From positions 1 through 60,082 of the forward strand of contig JAIRRW010000031.1 in assembly GCA_031255775.1 (NCBI GenBank): a DNA stretch of 60,082 nucleotides. The letters run 5' to 3'. The DNA is from Clostridiales bacterium (GTDB lineage: Bacteria; Bacillota; Clostridia; Christensenellales; Pumilibacteraceae). The notes beneath the pieces were generated by a model. It worked only from the letters and a program-made list of their open reading frames with translations, searched no databases and was not told where the DNA came from. Made by a program: the position numbers and the translations under genes. Below are positions 36,237 through 45,900 of this stretch, one piece after another; position 1 is the stretch's first letter; every line of letters begins with the position of its first letter.

Positions 36237-38017
36237 ACCGCCTAAAAACCGCGCCGCAGCCCCGCCGCGCCGCCACCCTTGGCCGTATGCTGCGCTACAC
36301 CAAGCCTCATGTCCTGCTGCTGGCCCTCTCCCTGCTGCTGTCTCTCGTTTATGTGCTGGCCGCCCTGCTCGCGCCCGTGTTTATCGGACGGGCGGTCGAT
36401 CATATCCTCGGCCCCGGCAGCGTCGATTTTGGCGGCGTGCTCGTCAATAGCCTGCTCGTGGGCGTGAGCGCCGGCGCGGCGGCTCTTTCGCGGTACGCGG
36501 CGGCGTATACCCTCAACGCGGTCACTTACCGCACGATCACCGGCCTAAGAAACGACGCCTACGACAAGCTGGCCGCGCTCCCCGTCGCCTACATAGATTC
36601 GCACAGCCACGGCGACATCATGGCGCGTATCGTCACCGACATCGACCTCATATCCGACGGACTGATCCAAGGGTTTTCGCAGCTGTTTACCGGAATTTTG
36701 ACCATCGCGGGCACGCTGGCGCTCTTGATCGCCGCCAACTGGCTGGTCGCGGCCGCCGTCGTGCTGTTTACCCCCCTGTCGCTGTTTGTCGCCTACTTTA
36801 TCGCGCGGGGCACGCACAGTATGTTTCAAAGCCAGGCCAAGGATCGGGGCGACCTCACCGCCCTGTCCGAGGAAATGCTGGGCAGTCAGCTGACGGTCAA
36901 GCTGTTTGGGCAGGAGGCGGCCGCGCAACGGCGGTTTGAGGCCATCAACGAATCGTTTAAAAAGAGCTCGCAAAACGCGGCGTTTTATTCGGCCATGGTC
37001 AATCCCTCCACCCGTTTTGTCAACGGCCTGATTTATCTGACCGTCTGCATACTGGGCGTTTTGTCGGTCATCGCGGCGGGCGGCGGATTTTTCGGGCTGG
37101 CGGGCGCCCTGACGGTGGGCGAGCTGTCCTCCCTCCTCTTGCACGTCAACCACTACACCAAGCCCTTTAACGAAATTACCGGCGTCGTCACCGAGTTTCA
37201 GACGGCGCTGGCCGGGGGGCGGCGGGTGCTTGACCTGTTGGACGAGGCCGAGCTCACGCCCGATCGGACGCTGCCCGCGCTCGCCGTTGCGGGCGGCGGC
37301 GTGGAGCTTCGGGACATGGCCTTTTCGTACACGCCCGACCGGCCGCTGATCGAGGACTTTACGCTGTCCGTTGTGTCGGGCAAGCGCGTGGCGATCGTCG
37401 GCCCCACCGGCTGCGGCAAGACCACGGTCATCAACCTCCTCCTGCGCTTTTACGAGACCGACGCCGGATCGATCGAGGTGGACGGCCAAAACATTCGGGG
37501 GGTCACCCGGCTTTCGCTCCGAACCGCCTACGGCATGGTTTTGCAGGACACCTGGCTCAAAAAGGGCACAATTTACGAGAACATCGCCTACGGCAAGCCG
37601 GACGCTACGCCGGAGGAGGTGGCCGAGGCCGCCGCCGCCGCCCGCATCCGTAAATTTATCGAACGCCAGCCCGCGGGCTATGATACCCTGCTGGACGAAA
37701 ACGGCGGAAACCTGTCCGAGGGGCAAAAACAGCTCCTCTCCATCGCCCGCGTCATGCTGGTGCGTCCCCCCATGCTCATTCTGGACGAGGCCACCTCCAA
37801 CCTCGACCTCCGCACCGAGATCCGCGTACAAAAGGCCTTGAAGCAGCTCATGGAGGGAAAGACATCCTTTATCGTCGCCCACCGCCTCTCCACCATCCAA
37901 AACGCCGACATCATTCTGGTCATGAAGGACGGAAAAATCATCGAAAAGGGCAATCACGCCGAGCTCCTGTCGCAAAAAGGCTTTTATCACGAGCTTTATA
38001 ACGCGCAATTCTCTTAG
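36233..38017 (+). CDS. ABC exporter half-transporter, catalytic subunit
   Basis: 594 residues with an exporter-type membrane domain and a complete nucleotide-binding domain: Walker A GPTGCGKTTVI, signature LSEGQKQLLSIARV, Walker B MLILDEATSNLD with the catalytic Glu. Together with the preceding Asp-type subunit it would form a heterodimeric exporter with one active ATP site. Its ATG overlaps the preceding stop by four bases. A promoter for the following phosphatase lies directly after its stop. Confidence 0.92.
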   Translation: MNRLKTAPQPRRAATLGRMLRYTKPHVLLLALSLLLSLVYVLAALLAPVFIGRAVDHILGPGSVDFGGVLVNSLLVGVSAGAAALSRYAAAYTLNAVTYRTITGLRNDAYDKLAALPVAYIDSHSHGDIMARIVTDIDLISDGLIQGFSQLFTGILTIAGTLALLIAANWLVAAAVVLFTPLSLFVAYFIARGTHSMFQSQAKDRGDLTALSEEMLGSQLTVKLFGQEAAAQRRFEAINESFKKSSQNAAFYSAMVNPSTRFVNGLIYLTVCILGVLSVIAAGGGFFGLAGALTVGELSSLLLHVNHYTKPFNEITGVVTEFQTALAGGRRVLDLLDEAELTPDRTLPALAVAGGGVELRDMAFSYTPDRPLIEDFTLSVVSGKRVAIVGPTGCGKTTVINLLLRFYETDAGSIEVDGQNIRGVTRLSLRTAYGMVLQDTWLKKGTIYENIAYGKPDATPEEVAEAAAAARIRKFIERQPAGYDTLLDENGGNLSEGQKQLLSIARVMLVRPPMLILDEATSNLDLRTEIRVQKALKQLMEGKTSFIVAHRLSTIQNADIILVMKDGKIIEKGNHAELLSQKGFYHELYNAQFS

Positions 38018-38028
38018 AAAATTTTTTC

Positions 38029-38057
38029 TTTACATTTTCTTTCGTTTGCTGTATACT
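38029..38057 (+). promoter_or_regulatory. Promoter of the PP2C phosphatase gene (TTTACA-17-TATACT)
   Basis: Good hexamers with 17-base spacing just after the exporter gene, about 45 bases ahead of the preferred phosphatase start. Confidence 0.72.
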
Positions 38058-38100
38058 GTAGGTTGGGAATATGGCAAGTTCTTTTTCCATAGAGGAAACC

Positions 38101-38946
38101 ATGACGGATATTTTCGGAATCTCTAAAAAAGGCGGTCGAACGTACAACCAGGACTGCGCCGCGCAAATGACCGTAAACGGCAAAACGGCGGTGGTGGTTT
38201 GCGACGGGCTGGGCGCGTACGCCGGCAGTGATATTGCCGGTGAGATTGCCATTGACCGTGTTTTAAAACAGCTAAAAAAGGATATTATCAAGGGCGAGGA
38301 CGTCTTGTCCCCCGTCGCCCTGACAAAAGCGGTCAAGGCCGCGCATAACGCGATCCTAAAGGGGAAAGGCTTTAAGGGGGATTTTATCGAGGGCTGTACG
38401 ACCATCGCGCTTGTGGTCACCGACGGCAAGGGCGCCGCGATCGCGACCCTGGGCGACACCCGGGTCTACTACTTTAAAAACGGCAAGCTCGGCTTCCAGT
38501 CCCGCGACCATTCGCTGGCGCAGGCGGCGGTGGACCGCGGCGAAATCAAGCGCGAGGAGATCCGCTACCACAGCGGCCAAAACAAGCTGACCAAGGTGAT
38601 CGGCTCGGACGTTTTTTCTCCCCCCGATATTCATATTATTTCGGGCCCCTTGTCGGACGGCGACCTCCTAATGATCGCCAGCGACGGGTTTTGGGAATAC
38701 GTCTTTGAATCGGAGATGGCGCAGGCGGCCGGACGCGGGCTGGACGCGCGGACGCTTGTCGAAGGCTTAGAGACCCTTTTGCTCGGCCGGGTGGACGGGC
38801 GCAACGACAACTATACCGCGGTGGCGCTGGCCTTCGGCGCGCCCAAAACCCCTGCCGCGCAAGCGGACGCCGGAAACATCCGCGTGTGGGAGGCGGACGA
38901 ACAGTCCCCCGCGCAGGCGGACGCCGAACCGACCGGCCGGCCATAA
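38101..38946 (+). CDS. PP2C-family serine/threonine phosphatase
   Basis: Metal-dependent protein phosphatase; in Bacillota such enzymes reverse phosphorylation by PASTA kinases like PrkC. Motifs seen: GGRTYNQDC, VVVCDGLGAYAGSDIAGEIA, ATLGDTRVYYF, MIASDGFWEYV and RNDNYTAVAL, carrying the metal-binding Asp residues. The last roughly 40 residues are an Ala/Pro/Gln-rich tail. The ATG chosen has GAGG five bases ahead; an upstream ATG ten codons earlier is possible. It is not beside a kinase gene, though prkC would be expected just left of the window. Confidence 0.87.
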   Translation: MTDIFGISKKGGRTYNQDCAAQMTVNGKTAVVVCDGLGAYAGSDIAGEIAIDRVLKQLKKDIIKGEDVLSPVALTKAVKAAHNAILKGKGFKGDFIEGCTTIALVVTDGKGAAIATLGDTRVYYFKNGKLGFQSRDHSLAQAAVDRGEIKREEIRYHSGQNKLTKVIGSDVFSPPDIHIISGPLSDGDLLMIASDGFWEYVFESEMAQAAGRGLDARTLVEGLETLLLGRVDGRNDNYTAVALAFGAPKTPAAQADAGNIRVWEADEQSPAQADAEPTGRP

Positions 38947-38986
38947 AAAAGCCCTATACGAAAAAATGGAGCGCCGCATAAAAAAT

Positions 38987-39153
38987 TTGGTCGTGTTGAC
39001 ACGCGTGTAATCGAGGAGGTTTTTAGAGATTTTTATGTTGGTTGAAACGATTTTTCGCAGGCCGTAGTGGAACTACGGACAAGAAAATTCGTTTCAACCA
39101 ACGCAAAAAGATCAAAAACCTATCGATTATTATCTCGTGGAAACACGACCCTA
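38987..39153. repeat. Long imperfect inverted repeat, family A (full-length copy)
   Basis: About 167 bases forming one long hairpin. Arms are GGTCGTGTTGACACG on the left and, from the minus strand, GGTCGTGTTTCCACG on the right. Inner arms GTTGGTTGAAACGA and TCGTTTCAACCAAC pair, and the apex is CCGTAG-TGGA-ACTACGG. TTTTCGCAGGC and GACAAGAAAA flank the apex, as in the copy at 2261-2426. The right end begins with the rex stop codon TAG. It could also act as a terminator for the convergent phosphatase and rex genes. Confidence 0.8.
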
Positions 39154-39804
39154 ATCACCCTGTTCCTTCAGCTTTAACGACAGCAGCGCCAGCGAAGCGG
39201 CCATGTCCTCGTTTTTGACCGCCACCTTTTCGGGCAGAACCAAATGGGCGGGCGCAAAATTCCAGATCGCACGGATACCCGCCTTGACCAGACAGTCGGC
39301 CACGCTTTGCGCCGCGTCTTTGGGGACGGTGATGATGCCCATGCGGATCTTGTTGCGGCGGACGTAGAGCTCGAGCTTGTCAAACGCGTAGATCTTTTTG
39401 CCCCGAAACACCGTGCCGTCCAGCGTCTCGTCGGTATCGAAGCCGGCGACGATTTTGAGGCCGTAGGCCGCGAAGCCCGAATAGGACATCAGGGTTTTTC
39501 CCAGCTGTCCGACGCCGACGAGGATCGCCTGGTTGGCGTCGCGGTAGCCCAAAAACTTTTCCATCGAATCGATCAGCTCGTCGATCTTAAAGCCCATTTT
39601 CGGCTTGCCCGGCTGCTCGCTGACAAAGGCCAGGTCCTTGCGCACCTGCACGGGGTTTTGATTGAGGTCGGAGGAAATCACCGTGGAGGAGATATACTCC
39701 ACCCCCTCGGCGCGCTTGCCGCTTAGGTACAACAGATACCCCGGTATCCGGCCAAACGCAGCCTTAGAGAGCTGCGAGGTTTCCTTACTGTTATCCTGTC
39801 CCAT
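39151..39804 (-). CDS. rex: Redox-sensing transcriptional repressor Rex
   Basis: Dimeric repressor that senses the NADH/NAD ratio and controls fermentation and hydrogenase-type genes in Bacillota. The 217 residues have a winged-helix N-terminus (ISSDLNQNPVQVRKDL) and a Rossmann domain (AILVGVGQLGKTL). AAGGAG precedes the ATG. Upstream lie a TTGACA-18-TATAAT promoter, a Rex-box-like site suggesting self-control, and two palindromes of another kind. The TAG stop is the start of a family A element. Confidence 0.95.
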   Translation of the reverse strand: MGQDNSKETSQLSKAAFGRIPGYLLYLSGKRAEGVEYISSTVISSDLNQNPVQVRKDLAFVSEQPGKPKMGFKIDELIDSMEKFLGYRDANQAILVGVGQLGKTLMSYSGFAAYGLKIVAGFDTDETLDGTVFRGKKIYAFDKLELYVRRNKIRMGIITVPKDAAQSVADCLVKAGIRAIWNFAPAHLVLPEKVAVKNEDMAASLALLSLKLKEQGD

Positions 39805-39861
39805 TGCCGCTCCTTTTTATAAACGATAATAAGCCCCGGCGCCAAGCGGATCGATCCGATC

Positions 39862-39916
39862 ATATCGGTATTATATGACCGATATATCGATTATATCAGT
39901 AAAATATTACCGATAT
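39862..39916 (-). promoter_or_regulatory. Twin palindromes in the rex leader (putative operator pair)
   Basis: ATATCGGT-N8-ACCGATAT at 39862-39885 and ATATCAGT-N8-ACCGATAT at 39893-39916 have the same eight-base spacer, and their centres are 31 bases apart, close to three helical turns. They lie just after the predicted rex transcription start. They do not match the Rex box, so a second regulator, or a pair of RNA hairpins, is implied. A 12-base palindrome CGGATCGATCCG follows at 39847-39858. Confidence 0.6.
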
Positions 39917-39925
39917 AACGCCTTG

Positions 39926-39955
39926 ATTATACAATGACGCCGCAAACCCTGTCAA
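39926..39955 (-). promoter_or_regulatory. Promoter of rex (TTGACA-18-TATAAT)
   Basis: Consensus hexamers on the minus strand with 18-base spacing, giving a leader of roughly 115 bases that contains the twin palindromes. Confidence 0.75.
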
Positions 39956-39970
39956 CGGTTTGGGCGCAAA

Positions 39971-39988
39971 TTGTTAAAATGTTAGGAA
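39971..39988. promoter_or_regulatory. Rex-box-like site upstream of rex
   Basis: TTGTTAAAATGTTAGGAA compares with the Rex consensus TTGTTAA-N4-TTAACAA: the left half is perfect and the right half differs at two positions. It lies 16 bases upstream of the -35 box. Confidence 0.5.
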
Positions 39989-40031
39989 ATTCAGTTCAAA
40001 GTTAACACAATATTACATTAGAACAGGGCTT

Positions 40032-40994
40032 TTATACTAAGAACGGGCAGAGCAGCATAAAGAGCGGAATGGTGACGGTGCACAGCAGCGTGGAGATGAC
40101 GTTGACGCGGACGGCCGTTTCGCGGTCGCCGTCGAATTTTTCGCACAGGGACAGGGTCAGGGAGGCCGAGGGCATGGCCATGATGATAAAGAGCGCGACA
40201 AACAGCATGGGGTCGAGCGGCAAAAACAGCCGAAACAGCAGCATCAGCGCAAAGCTCAAAAGGGGCGCTAAAACCAGCTTGCAGGCGGCCGCGAGGTAGG
40301 CGCCGGGCCGACAAAAAATGCGCGTAAACGACATTTCGGCCAGACGTATGCCCAAGATGATCATGGACAGCGGCAGCGTCATATCCGACAAAAAGGTGAT
40401 AAAGGGGGTGATTTGCCCGATGACCGGCGCCGGAATGTACGCCTTGGTAAAAAACAGGGGCAGCGCGAGGATGAGCGCGGCCACGGGGGGATTGAAAAAT
40501 ATCCGGCGAATGCTGATATTCCTCTTGTTTTGCGTGATGTTATAGACGCCCAAAGACCAGCCGACCATATTAAAGCCGACGATGACGACCGCGGTATACA
40601 GCAGCATTTCGGGGTTTTCGGGAAAGAGCGCCCGCATGACCGGGATGCCCATATAGCCGACGTTGCCCAAAAAGGCGGTGATCTCCAGCACATTTTTTTC
40701 GGCTTTTTCGCGTATCCCCAAAAAGGCGGGCTTGGCGGCAAAGTAGACAAGCAGGTGCAGCAAAACGGCCGTCAAGAGCGCCGCGCCCATATTGAGGAGG
40801 AGGGCGGGCTCGAAATCCTTTTGCAAAAACGAAAAGACCGTTTGCGCGGGCTGCGCCACGTACAGCAAAACGGTCACGAGCCCCGCGACCGCGCCGCCCC
40901 CCAACAGCTTTAGCTTGCGCAGGATAAATCCGGGCAGGCAAAGCGCCACCATCAACGCGACGCTGACTAGGGTTGTCAAAAAATCGACCTGCAA
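40032..40994 (-). CDS. AEC-family (auxin efflux carrier type) permease
   Basis: A 320-residue protein with about ten membrane spans in two halves. It has FLGNVGYMGIPVMRALF and the second-half equivalent LFIIMAMPSASLTLSLCEKF, the paired broken-helix motifs of the AEC/BASS fold. Bacterial members carry organic acids such as malate. It is last in araC-fruK-AEC, 34 bases after fruK, so an anionic sugar-derived or fermentation substrate is plausible but unproven. Confidence 0.85.
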   Translation of the reverse strand: MQVDFLTTLVSVALMVALCLPGFILRKLKLLGGGAVAGLVTVLLYVAQPAQTVFSFLQKDFEPALLLNMGAALLTAVLLHLLVYFAAKPAFLGIREKAEKNVLEITAFLGNVGYMGIPVMRALFPENPEMLLYTAVVIVGFNMVGWSLGVYNITQNKRNISIRRIFFNPPVAALILALPLFFTKAYIPAPVIGQITPFITFLSDMTLPLSMIILGIRLAEMSFTRIFCRPGAYLAAACKLVLAPLLSFALMLLFRLFLPLDPMLFVALFIIMAMPSASLTLSLCEKFDGDRETAVRVNVISTLLCTVTIPLFMLLCPFLV

Positions 40995-41028
40995 GCTATC
41001 CTTTCCTCTCCGATGCGTTTCCGCTTTT

Positions 41029-41970
41029 TTATTGTATGCGCGTCATTTCCGGCAGGCCGCTAAAAATCCGATCGACCGCCTCTCTTTGCGCAAGCCCCAT
41101 GCCGTACGCCGTCGCCGTCCCCGCCGCGCACCCGTAATAAAAGGCCTCGGGCTCCGACAGTCCCTCTAACCGCGCGGCGATAAAGCCCGCGACCGCCGAA
41201 TCGCCCGCGCCCACCGCGTTGATCGGCTTTCCCGCGGGCGGCACATACCGATACGCCGTCCGATCCGCCCCGATAAACAACGCGCCCGCCCCGCCCAGCG
41301 TCACAAAGACCCGGCCTGCGCCCGCGTCCGACAGCTCCCGCGCCGCCGCGGCCGCTGCCTTTTCGCCGTCCAAACGCCGACAAACCGCGCGTTCCAGCTC
41401 TGCAAGGTTGGGCTTGATCAGGTACGGCCGCTCCTTAAGCGCGGCGCGGTACGCAGCCGCCGTCCCCGCGAAATCCAGCGCCGCCAGCGCCCCCGCCCCA
41501 TTGGCCAGGGCGATCAGCCCGGCGTAAAAATCCTCGGCGGCATTTTCCGGCGGCATCCCGGACAGCACCAGATAATCGCCCGGCGCGACCGTCCGCCGCA
41601 ACGTTTTTGTCAGCGCCGCCAACGCCCGCTGCGTGACCAAAGCGCCCGGGCCGTTGACCTCGGTCTCCCGCCCGTCCCCGTCCAATATCTTGACGTTGAC
41701 GCGGGTATCCGGGCCGTCCAAGTCGATAAAGTCCGTCCCGATGCCCGCCTCGCCCAGGCGGCGTTTGATCTCTCTCCCCGTAAAACCGGAAACAAAGCCC
41801 AGCGCCCGGCTCTCCGCCCCCAAATTTTTTAGGACGCGGGAGACGTTGATGCCCTTGCCGCCCGCCTCAAAGCCAAATTGGGCGGCGCGGTTGAGGCCGC
41901 CCGGGGCAAGCGGGGCGGGCAGCGTCAGCGTATAATCGAGCGCGGGCGAGCAGGTCAGCGTATAAACCAC
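41029..41970 (-). CDS. fruK: PfkB-family hexose-phosphate kinase, probably 1-phosphofructokinase
   Basis: Phosphorylates fructose 1-phosphate to fructose 1,6-bisphosphate, or tagatose 6-phosphate in the close LacC relatives. The 313 residues start like FruK (VYTLTCSPALDYTL) and carry FEAGGKGINVSRVLKNLG and NAVGAGDSAVAGFIAA with the catalytic Asp. The start is GTG with AGGAGG upstream, six bases after araC. No fructose PTS is nearby, so the substrate is less certain than usual. Confidence 0.82.
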   Translation of the reverse strand: MVYTLTCSPALDYTLTLPAPLAPGGLNRAAQFGFEAGGKGINVSRVLKNLGAESRALGFVSGFTGREIKRRLGEAGIGTDFIDLDGPDTRVNVKILDGDGRETEVNGPGALVTQRALAALTKTLRRTVAPGDYLVLSGMPPENAAEDFYAGLIALANGAGALAALDFAGTAAAYRAALKERPYLIKPNLAELERAVCRRLDGEKAAAAAARELSDAGAGRVFVTLGGAGALFIGADRTAYRYVPPAGKPINAVGAGDSAVAGFIAARLEGLSEPEAFYYGCAAGTATAYGMGLAQREAVDRIFSGLPEMTRIQ

Positions 41971-41976
41971 GGGCGG

Positions 41977-42897
41977 CTATGCCTCCTCTGCCGGCCGCCA
42001 ATCGGCCGAAAGCGCGGCGCAATCCGTTTCGAAATCTAAAAAGCTCTTGAGCGTGACGCCTGTCAGCCGCTTGAACGCGCGTGTGAGCTCGACCTCGTCC
42101 ACAAAGCCCGACATGACCGAAATTTGGTGCAGCGTGAGCGTCCCCGACTGAGCCAGCAGGGATTTGGCGCGATCCAGCCGCAAGCCCTCCAGATACCGCT
42201 GGGCGCTCTTGCGGAAAACCGTCTTAAACTGCACCAAAAAATCGCGTTTGATGAGGCCGTATCCGTTGGCCAATTGCTTTAGGGTAAAATCCTTGGACAT
42301 AAACCGCGCGTCGATCGCATCCCGCGCCTCTTGCATGACCCCGGCAAAGGCGGGGGGCTTATCCCGGTCGGCAAAGCCGGTCAGCGAGACGAATAACCCG
42401 ACGATGTCGGCCATCAACAGCGTAAAGAGCGCGTCGGCCTTGGTGTGGTAGCTGTACCCTTTTTCGCTCAAAGCCTTGTTGAGCAGCTTGATGCAGTCGT
42501 TGACCTCGTTGCCCGGGCTTCTAAACGAATAGCTGACAAAGCCGTCGTCGGATATTTCCTCCGGGCTCCTGCCTAAAATACTCAAATTTCCCACCAAAAA
42601 CGAATAGGAAACGAGCGGAATGTTGCTGATCTCGTTGTAAAAGCGGTAAGGCTGGCCGCTGTTGATCATGAATAGGTCGTTGGTATGGATGGGATACCGG
42701 CTCCCGCCCGTCTCCAAAATGCCGTTGCCGCTCTCGAAATACAGGATGTTGACGTACGGATGGCGGCAGAACAATTCTTCCGGCCGTCCGGCGGTCTCCC
42801 TGCGCGTAAACGAAAGCATGACCGGCCGAATAAAGGCCAGCTCGTTGGTGTCATAGCTGCGGTCACCCGCCCGGTATAAGACGCGGTCGTCGTGCAT
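41977..42897 (-). CDS. AraC-family transcriptional regulator
   Basis: 306 residues: an N-terminal cupin-type sensing region (VNILYFESGNGILETGGSRY, FMINSGQPYRFYN) and a C-terminal double helix-turn-helix (FTLKQLANGYGLIKRDFL and LTLHQISVMSGFVDEVELTRAF). AAGGAG lies ten bases before the ATG. It leads a compact unit with fruK and the AEC carrier and probably regulates it in response to a sugar or acid; the ligand is unknown. Confidence 0.88.
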   Translation of the reverse strand: MHDDRVLYRAGDRSYDTNELAFIRPVMLSFTRRETAGRPEELFCRHPYVNILYFESGNGILETGGSRYPIHTNDLFMINSGQPYRFYNEISNIPLVSYSFLVGNLSILGRSPEEISDDGFVSYSFRSPGNEVNDCIKLLNKALSEKGYSYHTKADALFTLLMADIVGLFVSLTGFADRDKPPAFAGVMQEARDAIDARFMSKDFTLKQLANGYGLIKRDFLVQFKTVFRKSAQRYLEGLRLDRAKSLLAQSGTLTLHQISVMSGFVDEVELTRAFKRLTGVTLKSFLDFETDCAALSADWRPAEEA

Positions 42898-42936
42898 ATG
42901 CTTGTTTCTCCTTTTCTAAAACCCTGCTCGGTTATG

Positions 42937-42955
42937 CTCGTGTAAACACTGCCTA
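42937..42955 (-). repeat. Solo family A end fused to the purL stop codon
   Basis: On the minus strand TAGGCAGTGTTTACACGAG begins with the TAG stop of purL and matches the left end at 34338 (TAGGCAGTGTTTCCACGAC) in 17 of 19 positions. No second arm is visible in the 55-base gap before araC. Confidence 0.6.
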
Positions 42956-45900
42956 CTTAAAATAATCGACGCCCGCCGAAAAAATGGGCATCTCGAAATT
43001 GCCGGGGACATTTTGGTACAGGCCGGGCGCGTACCGCTCGGTATGCCCCATCTTGCCGTAAATGCGGCCGTCCGCGGAGATGATGCCCTCGATCGCGGCC
43101 GTCGATCCGTTGGGGTTAAACGGCGATTTCATGGTGACGTGCCCCTGCTCGTCGATGTACTGCGTCGCGATTTGTCCCAGCTTGTTGAGCTGATCCAGCT
43201 GCAGGCCGCCGATCACAAATTTTCCCTCGCCGTGGGAGACGGGAACCGAAAAGATGTCGCCCATCCTGACCTCGCTTAGCCAAGGCGAACGGGTGGTGCC
43301 CACGCGGACGCGCACGATCGTACTGACGTGCCTGCGGAGGTTGTTAAAGGTCAGCGTCGGGCTCTTTTCGGTCATGCGGCGTTCGATATGGCCGCCCGGC
43401 AAAAGCCCCAGCTTGACCAACGCCTGAAAGCCGTTGCAGATGCCCAGGATCAAGCCGTCGCGCCGATACAGATGCGCCTCGACGGCATCGGCCAGCGCGG
43501 GATTGCGAAAGGTGGCCGCGATAAATTTTCCGCTTCCGTCCGGCTCGTCCCCGCCCGAAAACCCGCCGGGAAAGGCGATGATCTGGGCTTGGTCGATCCG
43601 CCGCTTCATCTCGGCGATCGAATCTTCGATGTCCTGCGGGGTGCGGTTTTTGACAACAAAAATGTCCGCCTTTGCCCCCGCCCGCTCAAAGGCTCTCGCC
43701 GTGTCGTATTCGCAGTTGGTGCCCGGAAACACGGGGATAAAAACGGTGGGCGCGGCAAACTTATGGCCGGACACATAAATTTTGGTGCCCGCATATCCGG
43801 CGGCCGACGCGCTTCCGACCGCCGCAGCCGTCGTCGGATAGATCGGCTCGAGCGTCGAAGTCAGGGGCGAGACAAGCTGCTTCAACTCGGTCTTATAGCC
43901 GGGAAACTCCAGCCAGCCGCTGTCGTTGACGCTGCCGACCTGCCGCGCGTACTCGCTTTTGACGGGCGCATACGACACCGCCAAAATGTCGCCGTAGGCC
44001 GCCTGAAACAGCTCGCGGTCGTAGTGGAGCCGTACGCCTGTCATGTTGCCTAGGGCGGACTTGACGACGGCGGCCAGCATCCCGCCCTCCTCGACGACCG
44101 CGGCCTGGACGATCCTTTTGTCTTTGATGAGCCGTTCGATCTCACGGTACATGGCGGCAAGCTTGGGGAATTTGGGCATATCCCAGTTGTCCCGGGGGAT
44201 CGAAAAGCGGTAGATCATGCCCGGCTTTTCAAACACGTTGTGGATGATGTTGCGGTCGTCGTTTAGGCCGAACGCAAAGGAGATCAGCGTGGGCGGCACG
44301 TCCAGCTTTTCGAAGGTCCCGCTCATGCTGTCCTTGCCGCCGATGGCCGGCAGCTTTAGGCCGGTCTGCGCGGCAAAGGCGCCCAAAAGCGCGGACAGCG
44401 GCTCGCCCCAACGCGCGGGATTGCCGCCAAGGCGCTTAAAAAACTCCTGCAAGGACAGGCGGATCGAATCGTACCGAACGCCCGAGGCCACCAGCTTGGA
44501 TACGGAGGAGACAATGGCGTACACCGCGCCGGTAAACGGGGACTGGCTCATGAGGTGCGGATACAGCGCAAACGACGAGCAGGTGACGGTGTGCGTCAGC
44601 CCGTCGGCCGGCGGCTTGGCCGCCATGACGACGGCGGGCGTGAGCTGCGTCCTGCCGCCGAAAGGCATCAAAACCGTGGCCGCGCCGATGGTCGAGTCAA
44701 AGGTCTCGCCCATGCCCTTTTTTGAGCAGACGTTTAGGCGGGAGAGCTCGTTTTTGACCGCGCCGTCGAGGTCTCCGGCAAACAGGTAGTTGCCCGTCGA
44801 GGGCTCGGGGGCGCGCAAAAACCCCTTATAGTCGTCAAAGATATGCGCGTCGGTCTCCTGCTTGACGCCGTTGGTGTCCAAAAAGGCGCGTGCGATGTCC
44901 ACGATGGTCTCCGCGCCGTACCGCATGACCAGCCGGTCGTTGTCGGTCACCTCGGCCACAAGCGTGGCGTTGAGGTTTTCGTCCTCGCACAGCGCGACAA
45001 AGGCCTCTACGCTCTCTCTTTCCAACACCACGGCCATCCGCTCTTGCGACTCGGAGATCGCCAGCTCCGTCGCGTTTAGCCCCTCGTACTTTTTGCGGAT
45101 CCGATCCAAATAAATACAGAGGCCGGGCGAAAGCTCGCCGATCGCGACGGCCACGCCGCCCGCGCCGAAATCGTTGCATTTAATGACCAGCCGCGCCGCC
45201 GCCGGATTTCGAAACAGCCGCTGGAGCTTGCGCTCCTCGGGCGGGTTGCCCTTTTGCACCTCGGCGCCCAGCGTGCCCACCGACTCGGCGTTGTGCGCCT
45301 TGCTGCTGCCCGTCGCGCCGCCGCAGCCGTCCCGGCCGGTATCGCCCCCGACGAGGAGCACGACGTCCCCCGGCTTGGGGGTTTGCCGCCGGACGTTTTC
45401 GGCCTTGTTGGCGCCCACGACATATCCGGTCTCCAGCCGCTTGGCGCGATAGCCGTCATGATAGATTTCCTCGACGATGCCGGTGGCAAGGCCGATCTGA
45501 TTGCCGTAGGACGAAAAGCCCTTTAGCGCGGTCTTGGTGAGCACGCGCTGGGGCAGCTTGCCCGGCAGGGTCTCGGACATATCCGCCAGCGGATTGCCCG
45601 CGCCCGTGACCCGCATCGCCTGATAGACATAGGCGCGCCCCGACAGCGGGTCGCGGATAGCGCCCCCCAAGCAGGTCGCCGCGCCGCCGTAGGGCTCGAT
45701 CTCGGTCGGGTGATTGTGGGTCTCGTTTTTAAACATCAGCAGCCATTCCTCGTCGCGGCCGTCCACATCGACGACGGCCTTGACCGAACAGGCGTTGATC
45801 TCCTCGCTCTCGTCGAGGTCGCCCAATAGCCCCTCGGCCTTTAAGAGCTTGGCGGCGATGGTCGCGATGTCCATCAGGCACATATATTTATCGGCGCGTT

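Noticed and set aside
36545-38008. 487-codon open frame antisense to the second ABC exporter gene
   Set aside because: It mirrors the codon pattern of a strongly supported gene, has no family motifs and no ribosome site; a GC-bias shadow.
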